Notes: a model not told the origin generated them from the letters alone. Positions 25,546 to 34,791 are shown, counted from the first letter of the stretch. The stretch: 64,000 nucleotides of DNA from Pseudomonadota bacterium (GCA_027624235.1 JAQBYB010000003.1:20322-84321); one strand, 5' to 3'. Made by a program: numbers and translations.

Positions 25546-27054
25546 ATGAAAATCGTCTTTTCCGGGCCTGGGTCCGCCGCAACGGGAGCATTGGTGGTTG
25601 GTGTTCTCGAAGACAATACGCTGACGCTTTCGGCGAAGGCGCTGGACAAAAAAATCAACGGTGGGCTGCGGCGCGCCTTTAAGACGAGCCGCTTCAAGGG
25701 CAAGGTGGGGCAAAGCCTTACCGTCGTCACTCCGGCGGGGACCCGGCTCGACCGTTTATTGATCGTCGGCCTGGGCAAGGCCAAGGATGTGGATGAGCAG
25801 GCGCTTTGCAAACTCGGCGGCCGCATTTATGCGGGACTGGCGGCGTCCGGATCAAAAACCGCGACGATCCTGGTTGATTCGTTGGACGGCTTGACGCTGA
25901 AGCCGGACCATATGGCGGCGGCGATCGCCGAAGGCGCGTTGCTTCGCTCTTACCGTTTCACCAAGTACCAGACCAAGAACGAAGATGACGCCAAGCCGAC
26001 GCTGACAACGATGACAATTCGCTGTCGAGGCTCGGCCAAGGCCCAGGCGGAATTCCGGGCCAGGGACAAGGTCGTTCAGGGCGTCTTCATGACCCGCGAC
26101 CTGGTGACGGAACCGCCCAACGTGATTTATCCCGATAGCCTGGCGAAACGCTGCAAGGCGCTGACCAAACTGGGCGTCAAGGTCGAGATTCTGGGTGAGG
26201 CGCAGATGAAGCGCCTCGGCATGGGCGCGTTGCTCGGCGTCGGCCAGGGCTCGGTCCGGGAAAGCAAGCTGGTGGTGATGCGCTGGGACGGTAAACGGGG
26301 CGCGAAGGCCAAAGCCGATAAGCCGGTCTGTTTCGTCGGCAAGGGCATTACCTTCGATACCGGCGGCATCTCGCTGAAACCATCCGCCGGCATGGAAGAC
26401 ATGAAATATGACATGGGCGGGTCCGCCGTTGTCATCGGCTTGATGAAGGCGCTGGCGGGACGCAAAGCCAAGGTCAACGCCGTCGGCGTCGTGGCGCTTG
26501 CCGAAAACATGCCCGGCCCCAACGCCCAACGCCCCAGCGACGTGGTCACGTCGATGTCGGGGCAAACCATCGAGGTCCTCAACACCGACGCCGAAGGCCG
26601 CCTGGTGCTGGCCGATGCGCTGCATTACGCCAACACCCGGTTTAAGCCGCAATTCATTGTCGATCTGGCGACCTTGACCGGCGCCATCGTTGTCGCGCTC
26701 GGCAGTGAATACGCCGGTCTTTTTTCCAACAACGACAAGCTTTCCGAACGCCTGACCGATGCCGGTGAAGAGGTCGGCGAGTTGTTGTGGCGGCTGCCCC
26801 AGGGCGAGGTCTACGATAAGATGTTGAAATCTGATATCGCCGACATGAAAAATATTTCAGGCGGACGCGGCGCCGGTTCGATCACGGCGGCGCAGTTCCT
26901 CGGCCGCTTCATCGGCAAGACGCCGTGGGCGCATCTGGATATCGCCGGCGTGACCTGGGACAAAGCCGACACGCCGTTGTCGCCCAAGGGTGCGACCGCC
27001 TTCGGCGTGCGCCTGTTGAACCGCCTGGTCGCGGATCATTACGAGGCAAAATAA
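25546..27054 (+). CDS. pepA: leucyl aminopeptidase (cytosol aminopeptidase)
   Basis: M17 metallopeptidase of 502 residues that removes N-terminal amino acids and usually forms a hexamer. The N-terminal macro-like domain covers about 1-170. The catalytic domain has GKGITFDTGGISLKP (metal-binding Lys/Asp), MKYDMGGSA and the family signature NTDAEGRLVLADAL (about 345). An AGGCAA-type Shine-Dalgarno precedes ATG 25546. holC begins 18 bp after it, a standard alphaproteobacterial pairing. Confidence 0.95.
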   Translation: MKIVFSGPGSAATGALVVGVLEDNTLTLSAKALDKKINGGLRRAFKTSRFKGKVGQSLTVVTPAGTRLDRLLIVGLGKAKDVDEQALCKLGGRIYAGLAASGSKTATILVDSLDGLTLKPDHMAAAIAEGALLRSYRFTKYQTKNEDDAKPTLTTMTIRCRGSAKAQAEFRARDKVVQGVFMTRDLVTEPPNVIYPDSLAKRCKALTKLGVKVEILGEAQMKRLGMGALLGVGQGSVRESKLVVMRWDGKRGAKAKADKPVCFVGKGITFDTGGISLKPSAGMEDMKYDMGGSAVVIGLMKALAGRKAKVNAVGVVALAENMPGPNAQRPSDVVTSMSGQTIEVLNTDAEGRLVLADALHYANTRFKPQFIVDLATLTGAIVVALGSEYAGLFSNNDKLSERLTDAGEEVGELLWRLPQGEVYDKMLKSDIADMKNISGGRGAGSITAAQFLGRFIGKTPWAHLDIAGVTWDKADTPLSPKGATAFGVRLLNRLVADHYEAK

Positions 27055-27072
27055 GGGGGGTAGCGGCTAACC

Positions 27073-27543
27073 GTGACCGAGATCGCCTTTTATCACCTGG
27101 AAAAATCACCGCTGGAACGGGTTCTGCCGAAGCTTCTGGAAAAGACCCTGGCGGCAGGCAAGCGTGCCTTGGTGCTGGCCGGCTCCGAGGGCCGCGTCGA
27201 GGCGCTGGCCGGCCACCTCTGGACCTATGAAGAGGGATCGTGGCTGCCGCATGGTACGGCCAAGGATGGATCGCCCGAAGAGCAACCGGTATGGCTGGCG
27301 ACGAAGGACGAAAACGCCAACGACGCCCAGTTCCTGTTCCTCACCGACGGCGCCCAGTCCGGCGCCGTCGATGGGTTCGAGCGGTGTTTCGAATTGTTTG
27401 ACGGCGGCGATCTTGAAGCCGTCAATGCCGCCCGCGGCCGCTGGAAGGCTTACGCCGACGCCGGTCACGACCTGACCTATTGGCGCCAAGGCGATGATGG
27501 CCGTTGGGAGTTGAGCAGCCATGTTCAGAAAGCTGGGGCGTGA
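27073..27543 (+). CDS. holC: DNA polymerase III subunit chi
   Basis: Chi links the Pol III clamp loader to SSB. 156 residues from GTG 27073. The family N-terminus EIAFYHLEKSPLERVLPKLL is present, followed by KRALVLAGSEGRVEALAGHLWTY split over the Rossmann-like core, and FLTDGAQSGAVDGFERCFELFDGGD near residue 100. The C-terminus is longer than in E. coli, as usual in alphaproteobacteria. Its end overlaps a 56-codon frame starting at 27521 that probably belongs to the next gene. Confidence 0.93.
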   Translation: MTEIAFYHLEKSPLERVLPKLLEKTLAAGKRALVLAGSEGRVEALAGHLWTYEEGSWLPHGTAKDGSPEEQPVWLATKDENANDAQFLFLTDGAQSGAVDGFERCFELFDGGDLEAVNAARGRWKAYADAGHDLTYWRQGDDGRWELSSHVQKAGA

Positions 27544-27645
27544 CGCCAATTCAAAGGACTTGGAGTTACGCGAAGCCGTCAATAAGGCGATAGGCCACTT
27601 CGAGGCGAAAAGCTATTTTCTGGCTGACGAGAGCATCGTTGCCGT

Positions 27646-28515
27646 ATGGAATATTTTTTTTCCCGCCACGGCGGTTTCTGCACTGACGTTGATGTGCTGA
27701 AGATGTTGGAAAAAATTTCCCGCACCATCGCCAACGAAAAAAATGCCCGCCTGTTCCGCCGCGAAATTAACATTCTGCGCGGTCACGACACGGCCGAGAA
27801 CTACGACAGGCCGACGGTTGATGTGTTGTGTTCCGAGGACAAGCGTAACGAGATCAAGCGTCATGGCAGCCCGGGGGATGGCTATCTGGACTACCTGATA
27901 AAATTCGACCACAAATTTGATGATAATCGGGACCTGTTTTGTGATCTCGCGCCGGAACCGGGGGACGCGGTTTTGGATGTGGGATCCGGCGCCGGCTTCC
28001 TGACCTATATTCTGAAACGTAACGGTGTTGATGTGGTCGAAGCCCTCGATATGCCGGAACCCTCCGGCGTTTTTAATAATTCCTGCCGGATATTGGGGGT
28101 CGAGAAGAAAGAGTTCACCATCGAAAAGCGTAAACCGATGATGAGCTTCGGTCGCAAGTTCGATATCATAGCCTGCGGGTTGCTGCAGTTTGACGGCCAT
28201 TCCCTGGCCGCCATCGCCCATGGCAAGGGGGAGGGCGGTGGCGAATTTGAATGGGGAACGACCGACTGGTTATGCTTTCTGAAAGATATGCACGACAATC
28301 TATTGACGGATGATGGATATATCTGGCTCGGCTTTACCGAAACCTGGCTGGGCACGACCGTCATCGACGCCAACAAGGAACAGGCGGCGGCCATCCGGGA
28401 AATGTTCGAGCCGTATCTAGTTAAGGATAAAAGATCCTCGGGCGAACCGGTGAAGCTGAGCCGCCGGGATATCGCGGGGCTACTCACGGATCGGGAAAGC
28501 CGGCAAGAGGGATAG
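27646..28515 (+). CDS. class I SAM-dependent methyltransferase-like protein (probable N-terminal frameshift)
   Basis: 289 residues from ATG 27646. SAM motif I is AVLDVGSGAGFLTYIL (about 107-122), with VVEALDMPE after it and FDIIACGLLQFDGHS as motif IV. The closest general relation is to Methyltransf_23/25-type domains; the substrate is unknown. A good N-terminal extension exists in another frame: ATG 27521 (MFRKLGRDANSKDLELREAV) runs to the T8 tract at 27654-27661, where one more T or a -1 slip would join it to SRHGGFCTDVDVLK. The cyclase gene follows by 7 bp. Confidence 0.72.
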   Translation: MEYFFSRHGGFCTDVDVLKMLEKISRTIANEKNARLFRREINILRGHDTAENYDRPTVDVLCSEDKRNEIKRHGSPGDGYLDYLIKFDHKFDDNRDLFCDLAPEPGDAVLDVGSGAGFLTYILKRNGVDVVEALDMPEPSGVFNNSCRILGVEKKEFTIEKRKPMMSFGRKFDIIACGLLQFDGHSLAAIAHGKGEGGGEFEWGTTDWLCFLKDMHDNLLTDDGYIWLGFTETWLGTTVIDANKEQAAAIREMFEPYLVKDKRSSGEPVKLSRRDIAGLLTDRESRQEG

Positions 28516-28522
28516 CAACAAT

Positions 28523-29539
28523 ATGACGAAACGCTGGAAAATAAGACCCGAGGGCTCGACCTGGGGCGATTGGGGCAACGACGACCAAAAGGGCCGCATG
28601 AACCTGCTGACGCCGGAACGCATCAAGGCGGCGGCCTTGGAGGTCAAGGACGGGCGCTGCTTCTGCCTCAGCCTGCCGTTGGATCTGCCCGGCGGCAACG
28701 CCGTCAATCCAAAACGCCACCCGCCGCAACTGGGTCCTGTGTTCGTCGGCGACGATGTCTATTTCAACTATGTCTGGGATAATCATAAGCCCGGCGACAT
28801 GGATGTTAGCTGCGACGAGGCGATCACTCTTTACAGCCAGTATTCGACGCAATGGGACAGCCTCTGTCACATCGGCTCCAAGTTCGATGCCGACGGCGAC
28901 GGCGAGCCCGAACCCCTCTATTACAACGGCTTCCGGCCCGGCGAACACATCGGCGGCACGCCCGGCGACGGACAGCTCGGCGCCCGCGCGCTGGGCATTG
29001 AAAACATGGCCGAGGCGTGCGTCCAGGGCCGCGGCGTCATGGTCAACCTGCATGCCCACTTCGGCGATGCGCGCGTCGCCGTCGGCTACGACCAGTTAAT
29101 GGACGTATTCGCCAAGGACGGCATCAGCGTCGAAGAGGGCGACATGCTGACGCTCTATACCGGTTGGGGCGATATGATCTGGGCCATGGGCGGCGACCCG
29201 GACGCCGAGAAACTGCATGCATCGTGCGCCGTTCTCGATGGTTATGATCCGGAACTGCTGCAATGGATTACCGACAGCGGCTTATCGGTGATCGTGTCCG
29301 ACAACATGGCGGTCGAAAACGCCCACGGCGACGGCGACACCCAGGGCGGCCGGTCGCACCTGCCGATCCACCGCCATTGCCTGTTCCGTCTCGGCGTGCA
29401 TTTGGGCGAGCTTTGGAATCTCGGTGAATTGGCAACCGAGCTTCGCCGCCAGAACCGGTTTCGCTATCTGTTGACGGCGCCGCCGCTGCGCATGCCGGGC
29501 GCCGTCGGCTCACCGGTGACGCCGATCGGGACGATCTGA
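28523..29539 (+). CDS. cyclase family protein (kynurenine-formamidase-like hydrolase)
   Basis: PF04199-type hydrolase, 338 residues. The family's metal site is a variant: QWDSLCHIGSKFDADGDG takes the place of the usual HxGTHxDxPxH, with DS-CHIG at the ligands. A later GDMLTLYTGWGDMIW matches the conserved strand-loop. Such enzymes hydrolyse formamides or cyclic anhydride-like substrates. It sits between the methyltransferase and a CoA-transferase with 3-7-bp gaps, suggesting a catabolic operon. Confidence 0.85.
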   Translation: MTKRWKIRPEGSTWGDWGNDDQKGRMNLLTPERIKAAALEVKDGRCFCLSLPLDLPGGNAVNPKRHPPQLGPVFVGDDVYFNYVWDNHKPGDMDVSCDEAITLYSQYSTQWDSLCHIGSKFDADGDGEPEPLYYNGFRPGEHIGGTPGDGQLGARALGIENMAEACVQGRGVMVNLHAHFGDARVAVGYDQLMDVFAKDGISVEEGDMLTLYTGWGDMIWAMGGDPDAEKLHASCAVLDGYDPELLQWITDSGLSVIVSDNMAVENAHGDGDTQGGRSHLPIHRHCLFRLGVHLGELWNLGELATELRRQNRFRYLLTAPPLRMPGAVGSPVTPIGTI

Positions 29540-29542
29540 TCC

Positions 29543-30748
29543 ATGGCTAAATTCAATCCTGACAATAAAGGCCCGCTCGACGGCGTTCGTGTCCTCGACA
29601 TGACACGCCTGATCGCCGGCAACATGTTAACCCTGCAACTGGCCGATTTCGGCGCCGAGGTCATCAAGATCGAAACGCCGGGCAAGGGCGACCCGCTGCG
29701 CGCCTGGCAGGATAACGGCGTCGCGTGCCATTGGAAGACTTACGCCCGCAACAAAAAAAGCCTGACCCTCAACCTGCGTGAGCCGGACGCCATCGATATT
29801 CTGTTGGGGCTGGTCGAAGGCGCCGACGTCATGGTCGAAAATTTCCGCCCTGGACGGCTGGAGGAAATGGGCCTCGGCCCGGACGCGTTGCATCAGCGCA
29901 ATCCGAAGCTGGTGTTGGCGCGCATTTCCGGGTTCGGCCAGACCGGGCCGTATCGGGAAAAGCCGGGCTTTGGCTCGTTGGTCGAGGCAATGTCCGGGTT
30001 CGCCGACCGCAACGGATTTCCAGACCGCGAACCGGTGCTGCCGCCGTTGGCCCTGGCCGATATGATCGCCGGGTTATATGGCGCGATGGCGGTGATGATC
30101 GCGGTGCGTGAGGTCGAGGTCAAAGGCGGCAACGGTCAGGTCATCGACCTGTCGCTGCTGGAACCGATTTTCTCGGTTCTCGGCCCCGAGGCGATGACCC
30201 ATATGGTTACCGGCAAGGTAAAACAACGGATGGGCAGCGGTTCAAACACCTCCTCGCCGCGCAACGCCTATGCGACGAAGGACGGCAAATGGGTGGCGCT
30301 GTCGGCGTCGATCCAGTCCATGGCCGAACGGGTGTTCCGGGTCATCGGTCGCGACGACATGAACGACGATCCCCGTTTCCGCACCAACCCGGACCGGGTC
30401 AAGCACCGCGACCAGGTCGACGAAATCCTCGGTGGCTGGATCAAGGAACGCGATCAGGCCGAAGTTTTGGATATTTTCGGCAGAGGCGAGGTGACGGCGG
30501 CTCCCATTTACGACATTTCCGACATCATCAAAGACGAACATTTCCAGGGCCGCGAAATCCTGGTTGATCTGCCGGACAAGGACTTGGGCGAAGTGCCCAT
30601 GCACAACGTCATCCCGCGGCTGTCGGAAACGCCCGGCGGCTTCCGCCTGGCCGCGCCGGAGCTGGGCGAGCACACCCAGGCGCTGTTGACGGAATACGGC
30701 ATCGAGGCCGAGCGTCTTGCGGATTTGAAGAAAAGGGGCGTTGTTTAA
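29543..30748 (+). CDS. class III CoA-transferase (CaiB/BaiF family)
   Basis: Moves CoA between carboxylic acids; 401 residues. The N-terminus GVRVLDMTRLIAGNMLTLQLADFGAEVIK is split across the Rossmann start; NKKSLTLNLREPD and MVENFRPGRLEEMGLG follow; the catalytic Asp lies in PLALADMIAGLYGA (about 172). Members act on formate/oxalate, carnitine, itaconate, mesaconate or succinate donors, and the sequence does not decide between them. The stop of this gene abuts the ATG of the lyase gene, so the two are surely co-expressed. Confidence 0.93.
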   Translation: MAKFNPDNKGPLDGVRVLDMTRLIAGNMLTLQLADFGAEVIKIETPGKGDPLRAWQDNGVACHWKTYARNKKSLTLNLREPDAIDILLGLVEGADVMVENFRPGRLEEMGLGPDALHQRNPKLVLARISGFGQTGPYREKPGFGSLVEAMSGFADRNGFPDREPVLPPLALADMIAGLYGAMAVMIAVREVEVKGGNGQVIDLSLLEPIFSVLGPEAMTHMVTGKVKQRMGSGSNTSSPRNAYATKDGKWVALSASIQSMAERVFRVIGRDDMNDDPRFRTNPDRVKHRDQVDEILGGWIKERDQAEVLDIFGRGEVTAAPIYDISDIIKDEHFQGREILVDLPDKDLGEVPMHNVIPRLSETPGGFRLAAPELGEHTQALLTEYGIEAERLADLKKRGVV

Positions 30749-31648
30749 ATGAGTGCTACCTCGGAAGGAAAACTCCTGGTTTGGCGCTCATTGCTGTACG
30801 TGCCGGCCAACAATCAACGCTTCATCGACAAGGCCCACACCCGGGGCGCCGACGCCATCATCCTTGATCTTGAAGACAGCGTGCCGATGGCCGAAGGCGA
30901 CCGGGCGCGGGCCATGCTGGCGGCCTCGGCGGCCTCGGTTCGACAATCGGGCGCCGATGTGGTGGTCCGCATCAATCGCCCCGGCGCCGAAGCTAAAAGC
31001 GACCTGGACGCCGCCGTGATCGAGGGCGTTGATGCGTTGATGCTGCCCAAGGTGGACGATGCCGCCCATGTTCTGGCGCTGGCCGATGCGGTCGGGAAAC
31101 TGGAAGGCGAACGGGGCCTGGCGCCCGGCGGGATTCGGTTCGTGGTCATGGTCGAAAGCCCGGCGGCGTTGTTTAAAGCGCCGGAAATTGCCGCCGCCCA
31201 TCCCCGTAATACCGCTGCCTTCCTCGGCGGTGAAGACTTCGCCACCGCCGCCGGCATGGTGCCCGACCCGGAAACCCTGTTTCTGCCCAAGATTCTGACA
31301 CTGTATGCGGCGCGGGCCGCCGGGATCACCCCGTTGGGGATGCTCGGCACCGTCGCCGATTATCAGAATCTGGATGCGGTTCGCGAAATTATCCGGCGTT
31401 CACGCAAGTTCGGGTTTGAAGGGGCGTCGTGCATCCATCCCAGCGTGGTGCCGATATTGAACCAGGAAATGGCGCCCTCCGGGGAAGAGGTGGATCAGGC
31501 CAGCCGCATTGTCGAGGCCTACGCCGCGGCGGAAAAGGACGGCCTCGGCGCCATTACTGTCGATGGCATGATGGTTGATGTGCCGGTGGCGGTGCGCGCC
31601 GAGGCGTTGCTGAAACGCCATGCCGCCATCCAGGCGCGCGGCGCCTAG
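30749..31648 (+). CDS. CoA ester lyase (CitE / HpcH-HpaI family)
   Basis: TIM-barrel lyase of 299 residues that cleaves 3-hydroxy-acyl-CoA thioesters such as malyl- or citramalyl-CoA. Motifs: RSLLYVPANNQRFIDKA, ADAIILDLEDSVPMAEGDRARA (split metal-site Asp/Glu region), VVRINRPGAE and VMVESPAALFKAPEIA with the metal-binding Glu. With the adjoining CoA-transferase it could activate and cleave a C5 dicarboxylic acid, as in itaconate or mesaconate breakdown. A hydratase is missing from the cluster. Confidence 0.9.
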   Translation: MSATSEGKLLVWRSLLYVPANNQRFIDKAHTRGADAIILDLEDSVPMAEGDRARAMLAASAASVRQSGADVVVRINRPGAEAKSDLDAAVIEGVDALMLPKVDDAAHVLALADAVGKLEGERGLAPGGIRFVVMVESPAALFKAPEIAAAHPRNTAAFLGGEDFATAAGMVPDPETLFLPKILTLYAARAAGITPLGMLGTVADYQNLDAVREIIRRSRKFGFEGASCIHPSVVPILNQEMAPSGEEVDQASRIVEAYAAAEKDGLGAITVDGMMVDVPVAVRAEALLKRHAAIQARGA

Positions 31649-31651
31649 TCT

Positions 31652-32101
31652 TTATTTTTCCCCGCCGTCTTTCTCGGCTTTATCGGAACTGGCGCCTTTT
31701 CTCTCTAATTCTGCTAATCGGCGGCCTTCTTTCTCCAATTCCTCGATCTTGGCGCCCATGGCGACATGGATCAGCTGCGAGCCGATGGCCGCCAGCAACG
31801 GCGTCGCCAGGATGACAAAAGCCCAGTAAATGATCTGCGCCGTCTCGATCCCGGGGAACAGGACGGTGTGGTAGTAGACGACATAGATAATCAGGAACAG
31901 CTCTGATACCAGGGCAAGGCGGAAGGACGTCCGCCCGGTCAGCTTGCTCGGTTTGATCGGGCCGCCGAAGGCACGGATGATGCTGGTGAACAGGCCGCCG
32001 GCAAAATTGGCCATCATCACCAGGACGCAAATGATGATGATGGTTAAGGCGTCATTCTGGGAAAAGCCGAATGTCTTCATGAAGTCTTCGATGCCGCCCA
32101 T
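31652..32101 (-). CDS. hypothetical membrane protein with three helices
   Basis: 149 residues. Hydrophobic segments are at about 20-42 (LTIIIICVLVMMANFAGG), 65-85 (LVSELFLIIYVVYY) and 90-112. A charged coiled-coil-like C-terminus (KIEELEKEGRRLAELERKG) follows. No family was recognised. It converges with the CoA lyase gene, 3 bp apart, and is followed upstream by a 119-bp gap before the MFS gene. The start ATG 32101 is preceded by a purine-rich stretch. Confidence 0.7.
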   Translation of the reverse strand: MGGIEDFMKTFGFSQNDALTIIIICVLVMMANFAGGLFTSIIRAFGGPIKPSKLTGRTSFRLALVSELFLIIYVVYYHTVLFPGIETAQIIYWAFVILATPLLAAIGSQLIHVAMGAKIEELEKEGRRLAELERKGASSDKAEKDGGEK

Positions 32102-32220
32102 GGTTCGTGCCTCTTAGGTAATAGGGGTCGAGTAATAGTGACTATGCCGCCGGAGCCGCGTTCCTGCGAATCATTGAAGTATTACACCAAACAACCCGAA
32201 ACAATTCCACACTTACCTTT

Positions 32221-33402
32221 TCAGCCTTTACCGCGCCTAATAATGAACACCGCCACAAAGCCTCCCAATGCCGCCATCACGGCCATGGACTGATAGGCGG
32301 CGGGGCCATAAAGGCCGTACAGTTTTCCCGATGCCAGCATCGCCACCCCCATCGCCAATCCCATGACCACGGCGGAATAAAGGCTCTGTGCCGACGCCGA
32401 CACCGCGTGAGGAACACGGCGCGAGATGAAATAGATCGCGCCGAGATGGGTGGCGGAAAAAGAGAATGCGTGCAGAGCCTGCATGACAATCAGCACCTCC
32501 AGGCCTCCGGCTGTCCCCGTCACCGACCAGCGTACCGCGCCCGCGACGCCGCCGAGGACGATGAGTTTGGCCGGGCCAAAGCGGCGGACCAGACGGACGC
32601 CAAAGGCAAACAAGATGATCTCGGCGATCACGCCTTCCGCCCACAGTAAGCCGATGACGGTTTCCGAATAGCCTTGCGCTTTCCAGTTCAACGTTCCGAA
32701 ACCGTAGTAGACGCTATGGCTGGCCTGAATTAAGGCGGTGGCGATCAGAAACAGGCCGAATTGGGGCTCGTGGAGAACGGCGAAGGCGGCGAAGCGGGTT
32801 TCACTGGCGACCGGGGCCTGGGTCGCGGGCAGGGCCAGGGTGACGGCGATGACCATGGCGAGTAAGCAAAGCACGATCCAGTAGACGATGTCGGCGGATC
32901 CGTCGGTCAGGAGATACCCGGTGCCGACGACGGTGGCGATGAAGGTTAACGATCCCCACAGTCTGACCCTGCCGTAATCCAGTTCCTTTGGCCCGCCTTC
33001 TTGCCCTGGCAGCATGGCCAGACTTTCCCCCAACGGCATGATCGGCGACCAAAAGGCGAAAAACAGGATACTGACCAGCAGGATCGGCCAGAAATGATCG
33101 GTTCCCGCGTACAAGGTGAAGGAGGCGAATGCCAACATCGCCAGGGCGACGATGATCGGTCGGCGTTGCCCACGGCGGTCGGCGATGTGGGCAATCAGTG
33201 GGTTGGAGATGACCTTGATGCCGACACTGGCGGCGATAATGACGCCGATTTCGGTCGGCCCCAAGCCCTTCGCCGCCAGCCACACCGGCCAGAACGGCAT
33301 TAAAACGCCTATCGTGGCGAAGACGGCGCCGTAAAAGAACGCCAAACGCAGCGCGGTTCGTGTGTTGTCTCGGGTGTTGTCTGGAGGGACCGGGTCGTGC
33401 AT
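32221..33402 (-). CDS. MFS transporter (HcaT / 3-phenylpropionate permease-like)
   Basis: 393-residue major facilitator carrier from ATG 33402 (MHDPVPPDNTRDN). First helix RLAFFYGAVFATIGVLMPFWPVWLAAKGL and the loop IAHIADRRGQRRPII are typical of the MFS_1_like/HcaT group, which includes nucleoside and phenylpropionate proton symporters. The frame stays open far upstream, but that part lies antisense to panE and is not coding. Divergent panE starts 64 bp away. Confidence 0.82.
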   Translation of the reverse strand: MHDPVPPDNTRDNTRTALRLAFFYGAVFATIGVLMPFWPVWLAAKGLGPTEIGVIIAASVGIKVISNPLIAHIADRRGQRRPIIVALAMLAFASFTLYAGTDHFWPILLVSILFFAFWSPIMPLGESLAMLPGQEGGPKELDYGRVRLWGSLTFIATVVGTGYLLTDGSADIVYWIVLCLLAMVIAVTLALPATQAPVASETRFAAFAVLHEPQFGLFLIATALIQASHSVYYGFGTLNWKAQGYSETVIGLLWAEGVIAEIILFAFGVRLVRRFGPAKLIVLGGVAGAVRWSVTGTAGGLEVLIVMQALHAFSFSATHLGAIYFISRRVPHAVSASAQSLYSAVVMGLAMGVAMLASGKLYGLYGPAAYQSMAVMAALGGFVAVFIIRRGKG

Positions 33403-33465
33403 GATTCTAAAAGGAGGCCTCGAAAGCCTCCAACGGGTCAACAGAAATCCGAGGACACCAGATCG

Positions 33466-34386
33466 ATGAAGATTGTATTTTTCGGCGCCGGCGGCATTGG
33501 CGGGTATTTCGGCGCCCGATTGGCGGCGGCTGGTGAAGACGTCCATTTCATCGCCCGCGGTTCGCACTTGGCGGCAATGAAAAGCCGTGGCCTTAAGGTC
33601 AACAGCCCGCTTGGCAACCTCCACATCAAATCCCCTCAGGTCACCGACGATGCGGCCCAGTGCGGCCCCGGTGACCTGATCGTGGTCGGGGTCAAGCTCT
33701 ATGACACCGAGGCGGCGGCGGACGCCATTAAACCTTTGGTCGGGCCGCAGACCACGGTAGTGTCGTTCCAGAACGGCGTCTTCGCCGGTGATTTGTTTTC
33801 CGACGCCTTCGGCCGCGACAAGGTGATCGGCGGCTCGTCGTCGATCGCCGCCCAAATCCAGGAACCGGGCGTCATTCTGCACACCGGCACCATGGCCAGC
33901 ATGGCCTTCGGTGAATGGGACGGTACCAAAAGCGCCCGCACCGATGCCTTTTTGGCCGCCTGTACGGGGGCCGGGATTAACGCAACCCTGTTCGACGACA
34001 TTAACGCGGTGATTTGGTCGAAGTTCGTGTTCCTGTCGTCCTTTAGCGGCGCTACCTGCCGGTTCCGCCAATCCATCGGCCCAATCCGTGAGGATCCGGA
34101 AAAACGGGCGCTGTACCGCCAGGCCCTGGAAGAGACCTTCGCCGTCGCCATCGCCAAGGGGGTAAACCTGAAGGCCGATCTGGTCGAAAAACGCATGGCC
34201 TTTACCGACGGCCTGCCGGCGGAGATGACGGCTTCCATGTATCACGATTTGACGGCCGGCAAGCGGCTGGAACTGCCTTGGTTATCGGGCGCGGTGGTCG
34301 ATATGGGGCGGCAGTTGGGGATCGAAACCCCGGCGCACCAGGACTTCACCGCCGCCCTGATGCCCTACGTTAATGGGCAAAACTAA
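33466..34386 (+). CDS. panE: 2-dehydropantoate 2-reductase (ketopantoate reductase family)
   Basis: NADPH-dependent reductase of 306 residues, forming pantoate for coenzyme A synthesis. ATG 33466 is preferred (MKIVFFGAGGIGGYFGARLA is the nucleotide-binding N-terminus; CCGAGG is upstream). The C-terminal helical domain holds VIWSKFVFLSSFSGATCRF with the catalytic Lys and EMTASMYHDLTAGKRLELPWLSGAVV. Paralogues with other 2-oxo acid substrates exist, and no panB/panC is nearby, so the symbol is by similarity. Confidence 0.88.
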   Translation: MKIVFFGAGGIGGYFGARLAAAGEDVHFIARGSHLAAMKSRGLKVNSPLGNLHIKSPQVTDDAAQCGPGDLIVVGVKLYDTEAAADAIKPLVGPQTTVVSFQNGVFAGDLFSDAFGRDKVIGGSSSIAAQIQEPGVILHTGTMASMAFGEWDGTKSARTDAFLAACTGAGINATLFDDINAVIWSKFVFLSSFSGATCRFRQSIGPIREDPEKRALYRQALEETFAVAIAKGVNLKADLVEKRMAFTDGLPAEMTASMYHDLTAGKRLELPWLSGAVVDMGRQLGIETPAHQDFTAALMPYVNGQN

Positions 34387-34791
34387 AAATCGCCGGTTTC
34401 CTTGGGTTAATAGGTTTATTGGAGGTGTGACGGTCGTCACACCCAAATTACTTTTGATTTTACTATAATTGCCGCCAGTTTCGGCCATACCTTACTTTTG
34501 GCATATGGTTTTTTTTCCTCGAGTTCTATAAGAAAGGATATGCTTTTCGATAGTATTGGTTGTTAATTTGTTTATTGAATGAAAGAGATTAAACACTAAT
34601 GCCGTGTAAGCGGCATGCCCTGGGAAGTTGCGACGCGCCGGATAAAACTGACTAATTCCTTTGGCCGGAAAATTAAAACGAAATTACTTCAGTAAGGATA
34701 TCGAATCCTTCCTGCCTTGTCTATGATGTTGGAATTACCAGGTTGTTTACTTACCTTTTGGTTTTGGACCCGGTTCTTGCGGTAGAGAAAT
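34387..34791. other. AT-rich 405-bp non-coding leader region
   Basis: No credible gene on either strand. Lower GC than its surroundings. Contains the CRP-type palindrome at 34426-34441 and two simple hairpins: ATGCCG/CGGCAT (34599-34616) and AAGGAT/ATCCTT (34694-34710). Probably promoter and 5' untranslated leader of the GGDEF-EAL gene. No known riboswitch fold was recognised. Confidence 0.55.
34426..34441. promoter_or_regulatory. CRP/FNR-type operator palindrome
   Basis: TGTGACGGTCGTCACA is a perfect TGTGA-N6-TCACA dyad, extended to GG...CC on both sides. This is the consensus for CRP-class regulators. It lies 351 bp upstream of the GGDEF-EAL start and 40 bp after panE. It could instead be a hairpin terminator for panE, but no T-tract follows it directly. 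Confidence 0.5.

Noticed and set aside
33403..34245. N-terminal extension of the HcaT-like MFS gene up to 34245
   Set aside because: It is antisense to panE and not MFS-like; ATG 33402 gives a normal N-terminus.
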